A stretch of DNA of 64,000 nt from Novosphingobium acidiphilum DSM 19966 (lineage in GTDB: Bacteria; Pseudomonadota; Alphaproteobacteria; Sphingomonadales; Sphingomonadaceae): NCBI RefSeq assembly GCF_000429005.1, contig NZ_AUBA01000002.1, forward strand, positions 186,001 through 250,000, written 5' to 3'. The notes beneath the pieces were generated by a model. It had not been told where the DNA came from, made no database searches, and was given only the letters and a program-made list of their open reading frames with translations. Below are positions 41,551-49,829 of this stretch, one piece after another (positions within the stretch are counted from its first letter, which is position 1; every line of letters begins with the position of its first letter). Made by a program: the position numbers and the translations under genes.

Positions 41551-43128
41551 ATGACGCTTTCGCCGATCGATGCGGCCATGGTCGTGGCCTATGCGATATT
41601 CATCTTTGGCCTGGCGCAATGGGTCAGCCGTAAAAAGGCAGGCGCCGTCGAAGACAGCGCCGGCTATTTCCTTGCCGGCCGCGCGCTGCCGTGGTGGGCG
41701 ATCGGCGCGTCGCTGATTGCCGCCAACATTTCGGCCGAACAGATCGTCGGCATGGCAGGGTCGGGCTATGCGATCGGCCTGGCGATATCATCCTACGAAT
41801 GGATGGCGGCGGCGACGCTGTTGATTGTCGGCAAATTCTTTCTGCCCGTGTTCCTGAAAAACCGCATCACGACGATGCCCGAATTTCTCGAGGCGCGGTT
41901 CGGGCCAAGCATCCGCACGGTGATGGCCGTGTTCTGGCTGGTGCTCTACGTGTTTGTAAACCTGACCTCGATCCTGTGGCTGGGTTCGATCGCGGTCACG
42001 CAAGTGGCAGGCGTGAACCAGGACGCGGCGCTGGCCGGGCTTGGCCTGTTTGCGCTGGCCTATCAGTTCCGCGGCGGGCTGCGCGCGGTGGCGCTGACCG
42101 ATATCGTGCAGGTAACGCTGCTGGTGATGGGCGGACTGGTGATCAGCGGGCTGACGCTGTCGCGGATTGGCGCAGGCGGCGGGATCATGGCAGGATTTGG
42201 CACGCTGATCGCGCGCGTGCCCGACCATTTTCACATGATCCTGAAGACGGGCGATCCGCATTACAAGGATCTGCCCGGGCTTGGCGTGCTGATCGGCGGG
42301 ATGTGGATCGCCAACTTGTCGTATTGGGGGTTCAACCAGTATATCATTCAACGCACACTGGCAGCCAAATCGCTGGAAGAAGCGCGCAAGGGCATTGTCT
42401 TTGCCGCGTTCCTCAAACTGCTGATGCCGGTGATCATCGTGCTGCCGGGTATTGCCGCGGTCGTGCTGGCGCCGCATCTGGCCAAGCCCGACAATGCCTA
42501 TCCGGCGATGATGCACCTGCTGCCGACGGGTCTGCTAGGCCTTGTGTTTGCGGCATTGACCGCGGCGATCATCGCGTCGACGGCCAGCAAGATCAATTCG
42601 ATCGCGACGATCTTCACACTCGACATCTATGCCCGGCGGTTCCACCCGACCGCGGGTGAAGCGCGGCTGGTGCAAGTCGGGCGGATCACCGCGGTGACCG
42701 CCACGGTGATCGGCATCCTGGCGGCGCGCCCCCTGCTGGGCAGCATGGACCAGGCATTCCAGTATATTCAGGAATTTTCGGGCTTCGTCACGCCGGGCAT
42801 CACCGTGATCTTCCTGACCGGACTGTTCTGGCCGCGCGCGACCGAAACCGGCGCACTGACCGGCGCGCTGGCCAGCGTGGTGCTGAGCGCGCTGTTCCGG
42901 TTTGGCGGCATTGCCATGCTTGAAGCGGTCCCGTTCATGCATCGCATGGCAATCGTGTTCGTGATTTCGCTGGGGCTGACGATCGCGGTGTCACTGGCGC
43001 GGCCTGCGCCCGTGCGCACGGGCCTGGGGATCATGGAGGGTGTCTCGTTTGACACCAGCCGCGCCTTTGCGTGGGCCTCGGCGCTGATCGTGGCCATACT
43101 GGTCGTGCTTTATGCGGTATGGTGGTGA
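41551..43128 (+). CDS. Sodium/solute symporter (SSS), probable galactose importer
   Basis: 525 aa, about 14 membrane helices. NISAEQIVGMAGSGYAIGLAISSYEWMAA matches the sugar-contact region of the Vibrio sodium/galactose symporter (the Q and E contact positions are present); WGFNQYIIQRTLAAKS and IIASTASKINSIAT are the other SSS landmarks. It would bring galactose released in the periplasm into the cytoplasm with Na+. The start at 41551 follows AGGAGAGGGTTTGCA. It is followed one base after its stop by the KDGal kinase gene, so the last three genes are co-transcribed. Confidence 0.9.
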   Translation: MTLSPIDAAMVVAYAIFIFGLAQWVSRKKAGAVEDSAGYFLAGRALPWWAIGASLIAANISAEQIVGMAGSGYAIGLAISSYEWMAAATLLIVGKFFLPVFLKNRITTMPEFLEARFGPSIRTVMAVFWLVLYVFVNLTSILWLGSIAVTQVAGVNQDAALAGLGLFALAYQFRGGLRAVALTDIVQVTLLVMGGLVISGLTLSRIGAGGGIMAGFGTLIARVPDHFHMILKTGDPHYKDLPGLGVLIGGMWIANLSYWGFNQYIIQRTLAAKSLEEARKGIVFAAFLKLLMPVIIVLPGIAAVVLAPHLAKPDNAYPAMMHLLPTGLLGLVFAALTAAIIASTASKINSIATIFTLDIYARRFHPTAGEARLVQVGRITAVTATVIGILAARPLLGSMDQAFQYIQEFSGFVTPGITVIFLTGLFWPRATETGALTGALASVVLSALFRFGGIAMLEAVPFMHRMAIVFVISLGLTIAVSLARPAPVRTGLGIMEGVSFDTSRAFAWASALIVAILVVLYAVWW

Positions 43129-43129
43129 C

Positions 43130-43999
43130 ATGACCGCCGCGCTGCTGGCGATCGACTGGGGCACGACCAACCGGCGCGTGCATGTGCTCGATGCTGCCGG
43201 AAACGTGCTTGAAACGGTGTGCGACGCGATGGGCCTGATGATGGTGCCATCGGGTGATTTTGCGCGCGAAGTCGCGGGCATTCGCGCCCGGCATGGCGAT
43301 GTACCGGTGCTGTTGGCGGGTATGGTCGGCTCGGCCCGGGGCTGGGTGAATGTGCCCTATCGCCCGTGCCCGGTGGGGATCGAGGATCTGGCCCGGTCGT
43401 TGCACTGGATCGAGCCGGACCGCACGGCCATCGTGCCCGGTGTGTGCGACCCGGCCGGCGATGTGATGCGCGGCGAAGAGGTGCAGATCCTGGGCGCGGT
43501 GGCCGGCAACCTGGTGCCCGACCACGGCCTGCTGTGCCAGCCGGGCACGCATTGCAAATGGGCGCATGTGCACGGCGCAAGACTGGTCGAATTTGCCACG
43601 GCGATGACCGGCGAACTGTTTGCACTGTTGAAATCGCACAGCCTGCTGGCCGATTTTCTGCACGGCACGGTTGCCGATGGCCCGTCGTTTCAGGCCGGCG
43701 TGCGCGATGCGATGGACGGCCATCTGACCACGCGGCTGTTCCGGGTGCGCGCCGCCGCGCTGCTGGGCCAGCGCGCGATCGAAGACAGCGCGGCCTATAC
43801 CTCGGGGCTGCTGATCGGGCATGACGTATGGGGCCAGACGCTCGGGCCCGGGCAAAGCGTCTATCTGCTGGCCGATCCGCAACTGGGTGCGCTCTATGCG
43901 TCGGCCATCCGCCTGGCGGGCGGGCTGCCCATGCTGATCGACAGCCAGGCCGCATTCGTGGCCGGGATCAACCATATCTGGAAAGCGAGCCAACGATGA
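43130..43999 (+). CDS. dgoK: 2-keto-3-deoxygalactonokinase
   Basis: 289 aa, DgoK family. The N-terminal phosphate-binding loop is IDWGTTNRRVHVLD; LLAGMVGSARGWVNVPY, LCQPGTHCKWAHV and MTGELFALL are family blocks. It phosphorylates 2-keto-3-deoxygalactonate for the aldolase encoded next. The ATG at 43130 begins one base after the symporter stop; an ATG at 43112 inside the symporter gene is a less likely start. It overlaps the aldolase gene by ATGA. Confidence 0.92.
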   Translation: MTAALLAIDWGTTNRRVHVLDAAGNVLETVCDAMGLMMVPSGDFAREVAGIRARHGDVPVLLAGMVGSARGWVNVPYRPCPVGIEDLARSLHWIEPDRTAIVPGVCDPAGDVMRGEEVQILGAVAGNLVPDHGLLCQPGTHCKWAHVHGARLVEFATAMTGELFALLKSHSLLADFLHGTVADGPSFQAGVRDAMDGHLTTRLFRVRAAALLGQRAIEDSAAYTSGLLIGHDVWGQTLGPGQSVYLLADPQLGALYASAIRLAGGLPMLIDSQAAFVAGINHIWKASQR

Positions 44000-44625
44000 C
44001 CGACCCCGCACAGCTGCTGAACACCGCGATGTCACGTTGCCCCCTGGTCGCGATCTTGCGCGGGGTCCGGCCCGACGAAGTGGCCGCGATCGGCGATGCG
44101 TTGGTCGATGCGGGGTTTGCGATGATCGAGGTCCCGCTCAATTCGCCCGATCCGCTTGGCTCGATCGCGCTGCTGGCCAATCGGTATGGCCCCGATGTCC
44201 TGATCGGGGCAGGAACCGTGCTGCGCGTCGCCGATGTCAATGCGGTGGCCGCTGCCGGGGGCCGCCTGATCGTTTCGCCCAATGTCGATGCCGCGGTGAT
44301 CCGCGAAAGCGTCGCACAAGGGCTGGTTTCGCTGCCCGGATACCAGACCCCAAGCGAAGCCTTTGCCGCGCTGCATGCAGGCGCGCATGGCCTGAAACTG
44401 TTTCCCGCCGAAGCCGCCAGCCCCGCCGTGCTCAAGGCACAGCGCGCGGTCCTGCCCGCGGCAATTCCGCTGTTTGCGGTGGGCGGTGTCGGCGTTGACA
44501 CGTTGCATGTGTGGATGGACGCAGGCGCACAAGGCGCCGGGCTCGGCTCAGCGCTCTACAAGCCCGGCATGACTGCGCACGACGTTGCCACGCGGGCGCG
44601 GGCGTTTGTTGCGGCGCTGCCCTAA
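43996..44625 (+). CDS. dgoA: 2-dehydro-3-deoxy-6-phosphogalactonate aldolase
   Basis: 209 aa class I aldolase of the KDPG/KDPGal family: general acid/base E45 in MIEVPLNSPDP, Schiff-base lysine K134 in GLKLFPAEA, and phosphate loop GGVGVDTL. EVPLNSP and LFPAEA are more DgoA-like than Eda-like. It splits KDPGal into pyruvate and glyceraldehyde-3-phosphate, closing the pathway. The start overlaps dgoK (ATGA). Its stop overlaps that of the convergent nucleoside hydrolase gene (CTAA at 44622-44625). Confidence 0.93.
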   Translation: MTDPAQLLNTAMSRCPLVAILRGVRPDEVAAIGDALVDAGFAMIEVPLNSPDPLGSIALLANRYGPDVLIGAGTVLRVADVNAVAAAGGRLIVSPNVDAAVIRESVAQGLVSLPGYQTPSEAFAALHAGAHGLKLFPAEAASPAVLKAQRAVLPAAIPLFAVGGVGVDTLHVWMDAGAQGAGLGSALYKPGMTAHDVATRARAFVAALP

Positions 44626-45725
44626 CGGTTCAGCAGTTCGACAAACTTTGCCTTCACCCGCGCTGTATCGACGCCCAGCACCACGCGCACATCGCGTTCG
44701 CCCAGGTGCGGCCCCTTGCCCGGCGCCCAGGTCAGCAGCGCCCCGTAACTGGCACCTGGCATCAGATCGACATCAATCGCCAGCCGCGTCTGGCGCGTTG
44801 CGATCGTCGGGTCCATCCATACCGCAACCGCGGTTTCGTCCCACAGCGGGTATCCGGCCTGCGCGATCTGCGCCACATAGCGGGCGACAGCATGCCCCGA
44901 CCGCGTGGCCTGTTTCAGCAGGTCGGCATTGGCAAGGTCCTGGCGGCTGGCATCGTTCGTTACCAGCGTCAGCGCGGGCCACGGTGCGGTAAACACGATC
45001 CGCGATGCTTCCGGATCCCAGAAATGGTTGATCGACATGCGCGGCGCATATGCCGCCTGCATCGCAAATTCGTCGAGCGGCCGGTCGATTTCGGGGGGCA
45101 GCAGCACGCAGCCTTCGGAAATCAATTCCTGCACACGCCCCGCAAACCCATCGTCCAGCCGCTGCGCCAGCGCCAGATTGGTCAGCGGACCCATCGCCAG
45201 AATGGTCACCTGGCCCGGATATTTGCGCGTCATGTCGATCATGAACTGCGCTGCCGAACGCGGGTCTGGCCGGGTCGTCGGCATGCCCTCGTCCATCGGC
45301 GGCACCACCTCGGGCGCATGCGTCTGCCGGCGCTTCAACGTGTTGTAGCTGGGCCAGCTTTCCATCCACGCGCCCTTGTAGGGCATCGGGCTGTACGTTG
45401 CCTCGCGCAGCGTGTTGCGCGCCTGCGTGTTGACCAGCGGATAGATGGCACCCTGCGCCACCGGGATATCGCTACGGCCGACGAGTTCAAGCATGCGCAA
45501 GGTTGCGGCGGTTTCCTCTGGCGCCCAGCCATCGCCCGACACGATGGTAATGCCCAGAACTTCGACCGAGGGGTCCTGCAGCAGCATCAGGATCGGTTGC
45601 AGATTGGGGCCTTCGAGCGCGTCCTGATCGATGATCACCTTGCGCCGTTGCGCAGCGGCGGCGGGTGCGGCACCAGCCAGGACAACGGCGATCAGCAACG
45701 CCAGCAGGGCATGAAACAGGCGCAT
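44622..45725 (-). CDS. Exported nucleoside hydrolase-like protein
   Basis: 367 aa with a signal peptide (MRLFHALLALLIAVVLAGAAPAAAA), of the inosine-uridine nucleoside hydrolase fold. The first metal motif reads IIDQDALEGPN instead of the usual DxDPGxDD, so the paired aspartates are replaced. VEVLGITIVSGD, ILAMGPLTNLAL and the late PLWDETAVAVWMDP motifs are retained. It would split purine nucleosides outside the cytoplasm, feeding bases to the adjacent permease, if still catalytic. The start at 45725 is fixed by the signal peptide; the frame stays open upstream through the permease gene, but that part is antisense-frame shadow. Last gene of a four-gene run. Confidence 0.8.
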   Translation of the reverse strand: MRLFHALLALLIAVVLAGAAPAAAAQRRKVIIDQDALEGPNLQPILMLLQDPSVEVLGITIVSGDGWAPEETAATLRMLELVGRSDIPVAQGAIYPLVNTQARNTLREATYSPMPYKGAWMESWPSYNTLKRRQTHAPEVVPPMDEGMPTTRPDPRSAAQFMIDMTRKYPGQVTILAMGPLTNLALAQRLDDGFAGRVQELISEGCVLLPPEIDRPLDEFAMQAAYAPRMSINHFWDPEASRIVFTAPWPALTLVTNDASRQDLANADLLKQATRSGHAVARYVAQIAQAGYPLWDETAVAVWMDPTIATRQTRLAIDVDLMPGASYGALLTWAPGKGPHLGERDVRVVLGVDTARVKAKFVELLNR

Positions 45726-45754
45726 GGCAACAGGTCTCCTATGCGGATGTGCAA

Positions 45755-47143
45755 TCAATCGCCCGGCAAACGGTGCGGCAAGGTCAGATTGAGCAGCACC
45801 GCGATGAATGCCGCGGGCAGCACGCCCGACGTCAGCAGCACGCGCAGTGTTTCGGGCACATGCGCCACCGCCGCGGGTTCCAGTTGCAGTCCCAGGCTGA
45901 TCGACAGCGCGACGCCGAATATCAGCATATTGCGCTGGTTCCAGGTCACCCCCGACAGCATCGACACGGCGGCAGAGGCCACCATGCCGAACATCACGAT
46001 CACCCCGCCGCCCAGCACTTCGATCGGGATGGTGGTAATGATCGCGCCAATCTTGGGCGCCAGGCCGCACAGCACCAGGAACACCGCGCCGACCGTAACG
46101 ACGTGGCGGCTCATCACCCCGGTAATCGCGATCAGACCGACATTCTGGCTGAACGTGGTGTTGGGCATGGCGCCGAATATTGCCGAAAACGCGGTACCCA
46201 CGCCATCGGCGCTGACCGCCCCGATCAGTTCGCGATTGGTCGCGGGCCGTCCGGCGGTGCCTTCGCAGATCGCATCGACATCGCCGATCGATTCGATCGA
46301 CGAGACAAATCCGGTCAGGCAGAATCCCAGAATGGCGGAGGCCTGCAACGCAAAGCCGAAATGGAACGGCGACGGCAGCATGACCCAGCCCGCGCTCGCC
46401 ACCGGTACAAACGAAATACGCCCCATCGCCAGCGCCGCGCCATAGCCTGCGAGCAGGCCCAGCAGCACCGACGCGCTCGACCAGATACCACGCGCAAAGA
46501 ATTTGAGACCAAGCGTGGCAGCCACGACGATCCCTGCCAGCAGCCAGCTTGGCCCCGCGCCATAGGCCGCAGTGCCGATCGCGGGCACGCCGCCTGCTGC
46601 ATATTCGATACCGATCCGCATCAGCGACAGGCCGATCATCAGCACGACCAGCCCGGTGACCATCGGCGGCAGCGCAAACCGGATGCGCCCGACAAACACG
46701 CTTAATCCCGCATGCAGGATGCCGCTGCACAAGGCCGCGGTGGTCAGTGCCGCCATCGCCTCCACGCCCCGGCCTGCGACAATCGGGATCATGATCGGAA
46801 TATAGGCAAAGCTGGTGCCCTGAACCAGCGGCAGCCGTGCGCCCACCGGGCCAAAGCCGATGGTCTGCAACAGCGTGGCGATCCCGGCAAACAGCATCGA
46901 CATCTGGATCATGTAGATCAGCTGTGCCGGATTGGCCGAGCCAAACCCGAACCCTGCTGCCCCCGCAACGATGATCGGCGGGGTCAGATTGCTGACAAAC
47001 ATCGCCAGAACGTGCTGGATGCCCAGCGGCACGGCCGTGCCAAAGCCGGGGAAATAGTCGGGATCGCGCGCCTGTTCGGCGGTCATGATCCCGCCGCCCC
47101 CTGGGTGCGATACGGCAGTGGCTGTTACGGAACCGGCCATCAT
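45755..47143 (-). CDS. NCS2 xanthine/uracil-type purine permease
   Basis: 462 aa with about 14 membrane helices. Key NCS2 positions are present: VQGTSFAYIP in TM3, SSIESIGDVDAI in TM8 and the QN motif in MPNTTFSQNVGLI in TM10. It imports xanthine, uric acid or another purine base with protons. It is codirectional with NUP permease, 8-oxoguanine deaminase and nucleoside hydrolase genes (gaps 28 and 29 bp). The start at 47143 follows GGGGATATA. Confidence 0.92.
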   Translation of the reverse strand: MMAGSVTATAVSHPGGGGIMTAEQARDPDYFPGFGTAVPLGIQHVLAMFVSNLTPPIIVAGAAGFGFGSANPAQLIYMIQMSMLFAGIATLLQTIGFGPVGARLPLVQGTSFAYIPIMIPIVAGRGVEAMAALTTAALCSGILHAGLSVFVGRIRFALPPMVTGLVVLMIGLSLMRIGIEYAAGGVPAIGTAAYGAGPSWLLAGIVVAATLGLKFFARGIWSSASVLLGLLAGYGAALAMGRISFVPVASAGWVMLPSPFHFGFALQASAILGFCLTGFVSSIESIGDVDAICEGTAGRPATNRELIGAVSADGVGTAFSAIFGAMPNTTFSQNVGLIAITGVMSRHVVTVGAVFLVLCGLAPKIGAIITTIPIEVLGGGVIVMFGMVASAAVSMLSGVTWNQRNMLIFGVALSISLGLQLEPAAVAHVPETLRVLLTSGVLPAAFIAVLLNLTLPHRLPGD

Positions 47144-47171
47144 TATATCCCCGTTGCTGTGTGACGCGGCA

Positions 47172-48533
47172 TCATGCCAGCCGCATCAGGCGCGCGACCG
47201 ATCGTTGCGCATCACGCACAATTTCGGCCCGCGAACTTTGCACCAGTTCGCCATCGCGCACGACCGCGCGGCCTTCGACAAACACATCGCGCGCGCCGGG
47301 CGGCGGGGCCAGCACGAGTGCGGCAACTTTGTCCCACGCGCCCAGCGAAAACAGGTCGGCCATGTCCCACACCGCAAGGTCGGCGCGCTTTCCGGGTTCG
47401 AGCGATCCGCAATTGCTGCGTCCGAGCATCTGCGCACCGCCGCGCGTGGCAATGTAAAGCGCGGTGCGCGGATCAAACGCGCCGGCGCCCCCGGTCACGC
47501 GTTGCAACAGCATCGCCTGGCGCGCCTCTGCCAACAGGTTGCCGCTGTCGTTGGAGGCCGATCCATCGACGCCCAGCCCCACCGGCACGCCGCGTTCGAC
47601 CATGCGGCGCAATGGCGCCACGCCCGACCCCAGCCGGCAGTTCGATCCGGGGCAATGGGCCACACCGGTGCGCGTGCGCGCAAACAGATCGATCTCGTCA
47701 TGGTCAAGCTGGACGCAATGCGCGTGCCACACATCCGGCCCGGTCCAGCCGAGATCATCCGCATATTGGCCGGGGCGACAGCCAAAGCGTTCAAGCGAAA
47801 ATGCCACATCGTCGGCGTCTTCGGCCAGATGGGTGTGCAGCATCACGCGCTTGTCTCGCGCCAGCAGGGCGGAATCGCGCATCAGCCCCTGGCTGACCGA
47901 AAATGGCGAACACGGCGCCACGCCGACCCGAACCATCGCCCCGTCCGACGCATCGTGATACCGGTCGATCACGCGGATCGTATCGCGCAGGATCGCCGGT
48001 TCGCTTTCCACCAGGCTGTCGGGCGGCAGCCCCCCGGCCGAAACGCCCACGCTCATCGATCCGCGCGTCGGGTGGAACCGGATGCCGATGGTGGCGGCCG
48101 CCTCGATCGTGTCGTCCAGCGTTACGCCGTCGGGAAACAGATAGAGATGATCGGAACTGAGCGTACATCCCGACAGCGCCAGTTCGCCAAGGCCCAGCCG
48201 GGTTGCGGCGCGAACATCTTCGGGGCGATAGTTCGCCCAGATCGGGTAAAGGCATTTCAGCCAGCCGAACAACGAGGCATTGGCCCCGCCCGGCACCGCG
48301 CGGGTCAGCGATTGGTAAAGATGGTGGTGCGTGTTGACGAGCCCGGGGGTGATCACGCAGCCGCGCGCATCGATCACCGTGTCGGCCGCGTCGATCACGT
48401 GCGCCAATGCGCCCGTGGGTCCGACAGCCACCACCACGCCGTTGCGAAAGGCGATCGCGCCATCGGCAATTTCGCTGCGCGCATCGTCCATCGTGACCAC
48501 GCTGTCGGCGTTGCGGATAACGGTCAGGCCCAT
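47172..48533 (-). CDS. 8-oxoguanine deaminase (amidohydrolase)
   Basis: 453 aa zinc amidohydrolase. VNTHHHLYQSLTR carries the triple-histidine form typical of 8-oxoguanine deaminases of the atrazine-chlorohydrolase group; LHTHLAED, HAHCVQLD and VGLGVDGSASND supply the other ligands. It would convert 8-oxoguanine or a related purine to uric acid, which the uricolytic operon upstream consumes. It lies 10 bp after the NUP gene and 28 bp before the permease. Guanine or isoguanine activity cannot be excluded from sequence. Confidence 0.87.
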   Translation of the reverse strand: MGLTVIRNADSVVTMDDARSEIADGAIAFRNGVVVAVGPTGALAHVIDAADTVIDARGCVITPGLVNTHHHLYQSLTRAVPGGANASLFGWLKCLYPIWANYRPEDVRAATRLGLGELALSGCTLSSDHLYLFPDGVTLDDTIEAAATIGIRFHPTRGSMSVGVSAGGLPPDSLVESEPAILRDTIRVIDRYHDASDGAMVRVGVAPCSPFSVSQGLMRDSALLARDKRVMLHTHLAEDADDVAFSLERFGCRPGQYADDLGWTGPDVWHAHCVQLDHDEIDLFARTRTGVAHCPGSNCRLGSGVAPLRRMVERGVPVGLGVDGSASNDSGNLLAEARQAMLLQRVTGGAGAFDPRTALYIATRGGAQMLGRSNCGSLEPGKRADLAVWDMADLFSLGAWDKVAALVLAPPPGARDVFVEGRAVVRDGELVQSSRAEIVRDAQRSVARLMRLA

Positions 48534-48543
48534 GCGGTTACAC

Positions 48544-49695
48544 TCATTGTGGCGGGGTGCGGGCATAACGGTCCCAGTGGTCCAGCAGCCGGTCGACCAC
48601 TGCGCCGCCCACCGTGACCAGATTTTCCAGCGCGGCGTGCATGCCGGCATAGCCCTGGTTTTCGCGCAGCAGGTAATCCGCCGCGGGCACGCCGGGCGGC
48701 GGCATCGTGTAATTGCTGCCCGCGCGCAGCACCAGCACGCGGTTGCGGTCGGCCCGGCCGATGGCCGAAAGATAGACGATTGATTGCATCGTGCCGGTTT
48801 CCTCCATCGCCGATGTCACGAATTCGCCCTTGCCCCGGGTCCAGTACCTAACCCAGTCGCTGGCCCAATCGGTCATCAGCGCACCATGCCAGAAGGTCAT
48901 CGCGGCAAGCTGGTCCCCCTTCAAAACAAACGGCGGACGCTGCGCCATGGGCAAACCCGCAAACGGCGCGCGCGCGGCGGCAAGTCCCGGATCATCGGGC
49001 AAGGCAGTGTCTTTGGTCTGGGCATAGGCCCAGTCGACCAGCGCAGGGCTAAGTTCGAACATTTCGCCGTTGATCGCCGGATCGAGCGGGGTCGGGTCCT
49101 GCGGGCCCCGGCTGTGCAGCGCAAAATGCCCGTATTTCCAGTCCTGCGGCATTTCGCGCGCATCGATCTCGTGGCTCAGATCGCCATCGACCAGATAGTG
49201 CGCCCATACCGCCGATCCGATCGAGCCATGGTGCGGATCGATCCCGGCGATGCCTGCAACCAGCCAATAGGCGCGTGACAGATCGAACCGCGGATCGAGC
49301 CCCAGCGCCAGCGTCGCAGTGGCCGACCGGATCGAGCCCATGCCCGTCACTATGCCCAGCACCCCGGTATGCGGATTGTAGAACAGATCGTGATGCGACT
49401 GTGGAAACGCGATCCGCGTATCAAGGTGGCGGCGTTCCTTCCACAGCTGGAATTCGCCCGGCGCATCGCCGCTGTCCTTGCCAATCTCGAACATGGTGAC
49501 GATCACCACCTTGACCGGCAGGCTGTGCGCACAAGGTTTGCCGGGCCGGCACGCGAGCACGGCCGCCAGGCGTGCGGGCGTCACCGGCTGGGCCCTGGCA
49601 GAAGGCGCGGTTGCCAGCATGGCACATCCAAGCGCGCCAATGGCAAGGCCAAGTCGACGACAGACTTGCAGCACGGTTGCGCCCTTTCCGAACAT
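48544..49695 (-). CDS. Purine nucleoside permease (NUP family), exported
   Basis: 383 aa NUP-family protein (PF06516 type), related in fold to nucleoside phosphorylases. The signal peptide is in LGLAIGALGCAMLATAPSARA. Core motifs: VVIVTMFEIGKDSGDAPGEFQLW, GIVTGMGSIRSA, VAGIAGIDPHHGSIGSAVWA and SAMEETGT. NUP proteins are associated with nucleoside uptake in fungi and are usually periplasmic in bacteria; here it probably binds or processes nucleosides after passage through the TonB receptor encoded upstream. First gene of the run down to 44622. A shorter start is possible. Confidence 0.85.
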   Translation of the reverse strand: MFGKGATVLQVCRRLGLAIGALGCAMLATAPSARAQPVTPARLAAVLACRPGKPCAHSLPVKVVIVTMFEIGKDSGDAPGEFQLWKERRHLDTRIAFPQSHHDLFYNPHTGVLGIVTGMGSIRSATATLALGLDPRFDLSRAYWLVAGIAGIDPHHGSIGSAVWAHYLVDGDLSHEIDAREMPQDWKYGHFALHSRGPQDPTPLDPAINGEMFELSPALVDWAYAQTKDTALPDDPGLAAARAPFAGLPMAQRPPFVLKGDQLAAMTFWHGALMTDWASDWVRYWTRGKGEFVTSAMEETGTMQSIVYLSAIGRADRNRVLVLRAGSNYTMPPPGVPAADYLLRENQGYAGMHAALENLVTVGGAVVDRLLDHWDRYARTPPQ

Positions 49696-49790
49696 TCATC
49701 TGGCCAGGCCGCATCGGCGTTCGGTAAAAACCTCAGGCCATTGCGGGGCCTCGAGATATCCGCACGATCGCGATATCCGGGCCGGAAACC

Positions 49791-49822
49791 CCGGGGACAG
49801 CGGTTGGCGCCGCTGTCCCCGG
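49791..49822 (-). terminator. Hairpin terminator after the purine-locus TonB receptor
   Basis: A perfect 13-bp stem (CCGGGGACAGCGG with CCGCTGTCCCCGG) and a 6-nt loop lie just after the receptor stop at 49830. It separates the receptor transcript from the NUP operon. Confidence 0.7.
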
Positions 49823-49829
49823 TCCGGCA

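Noticed and set aside
44622..46730. A 702-codon fusion of an unknown domain with nucleoside hydrolase
   Set aside because: The upstream half is an out-of-frame reading of the purine permease gene; a signal peptide and start at 45725 define the real gene.
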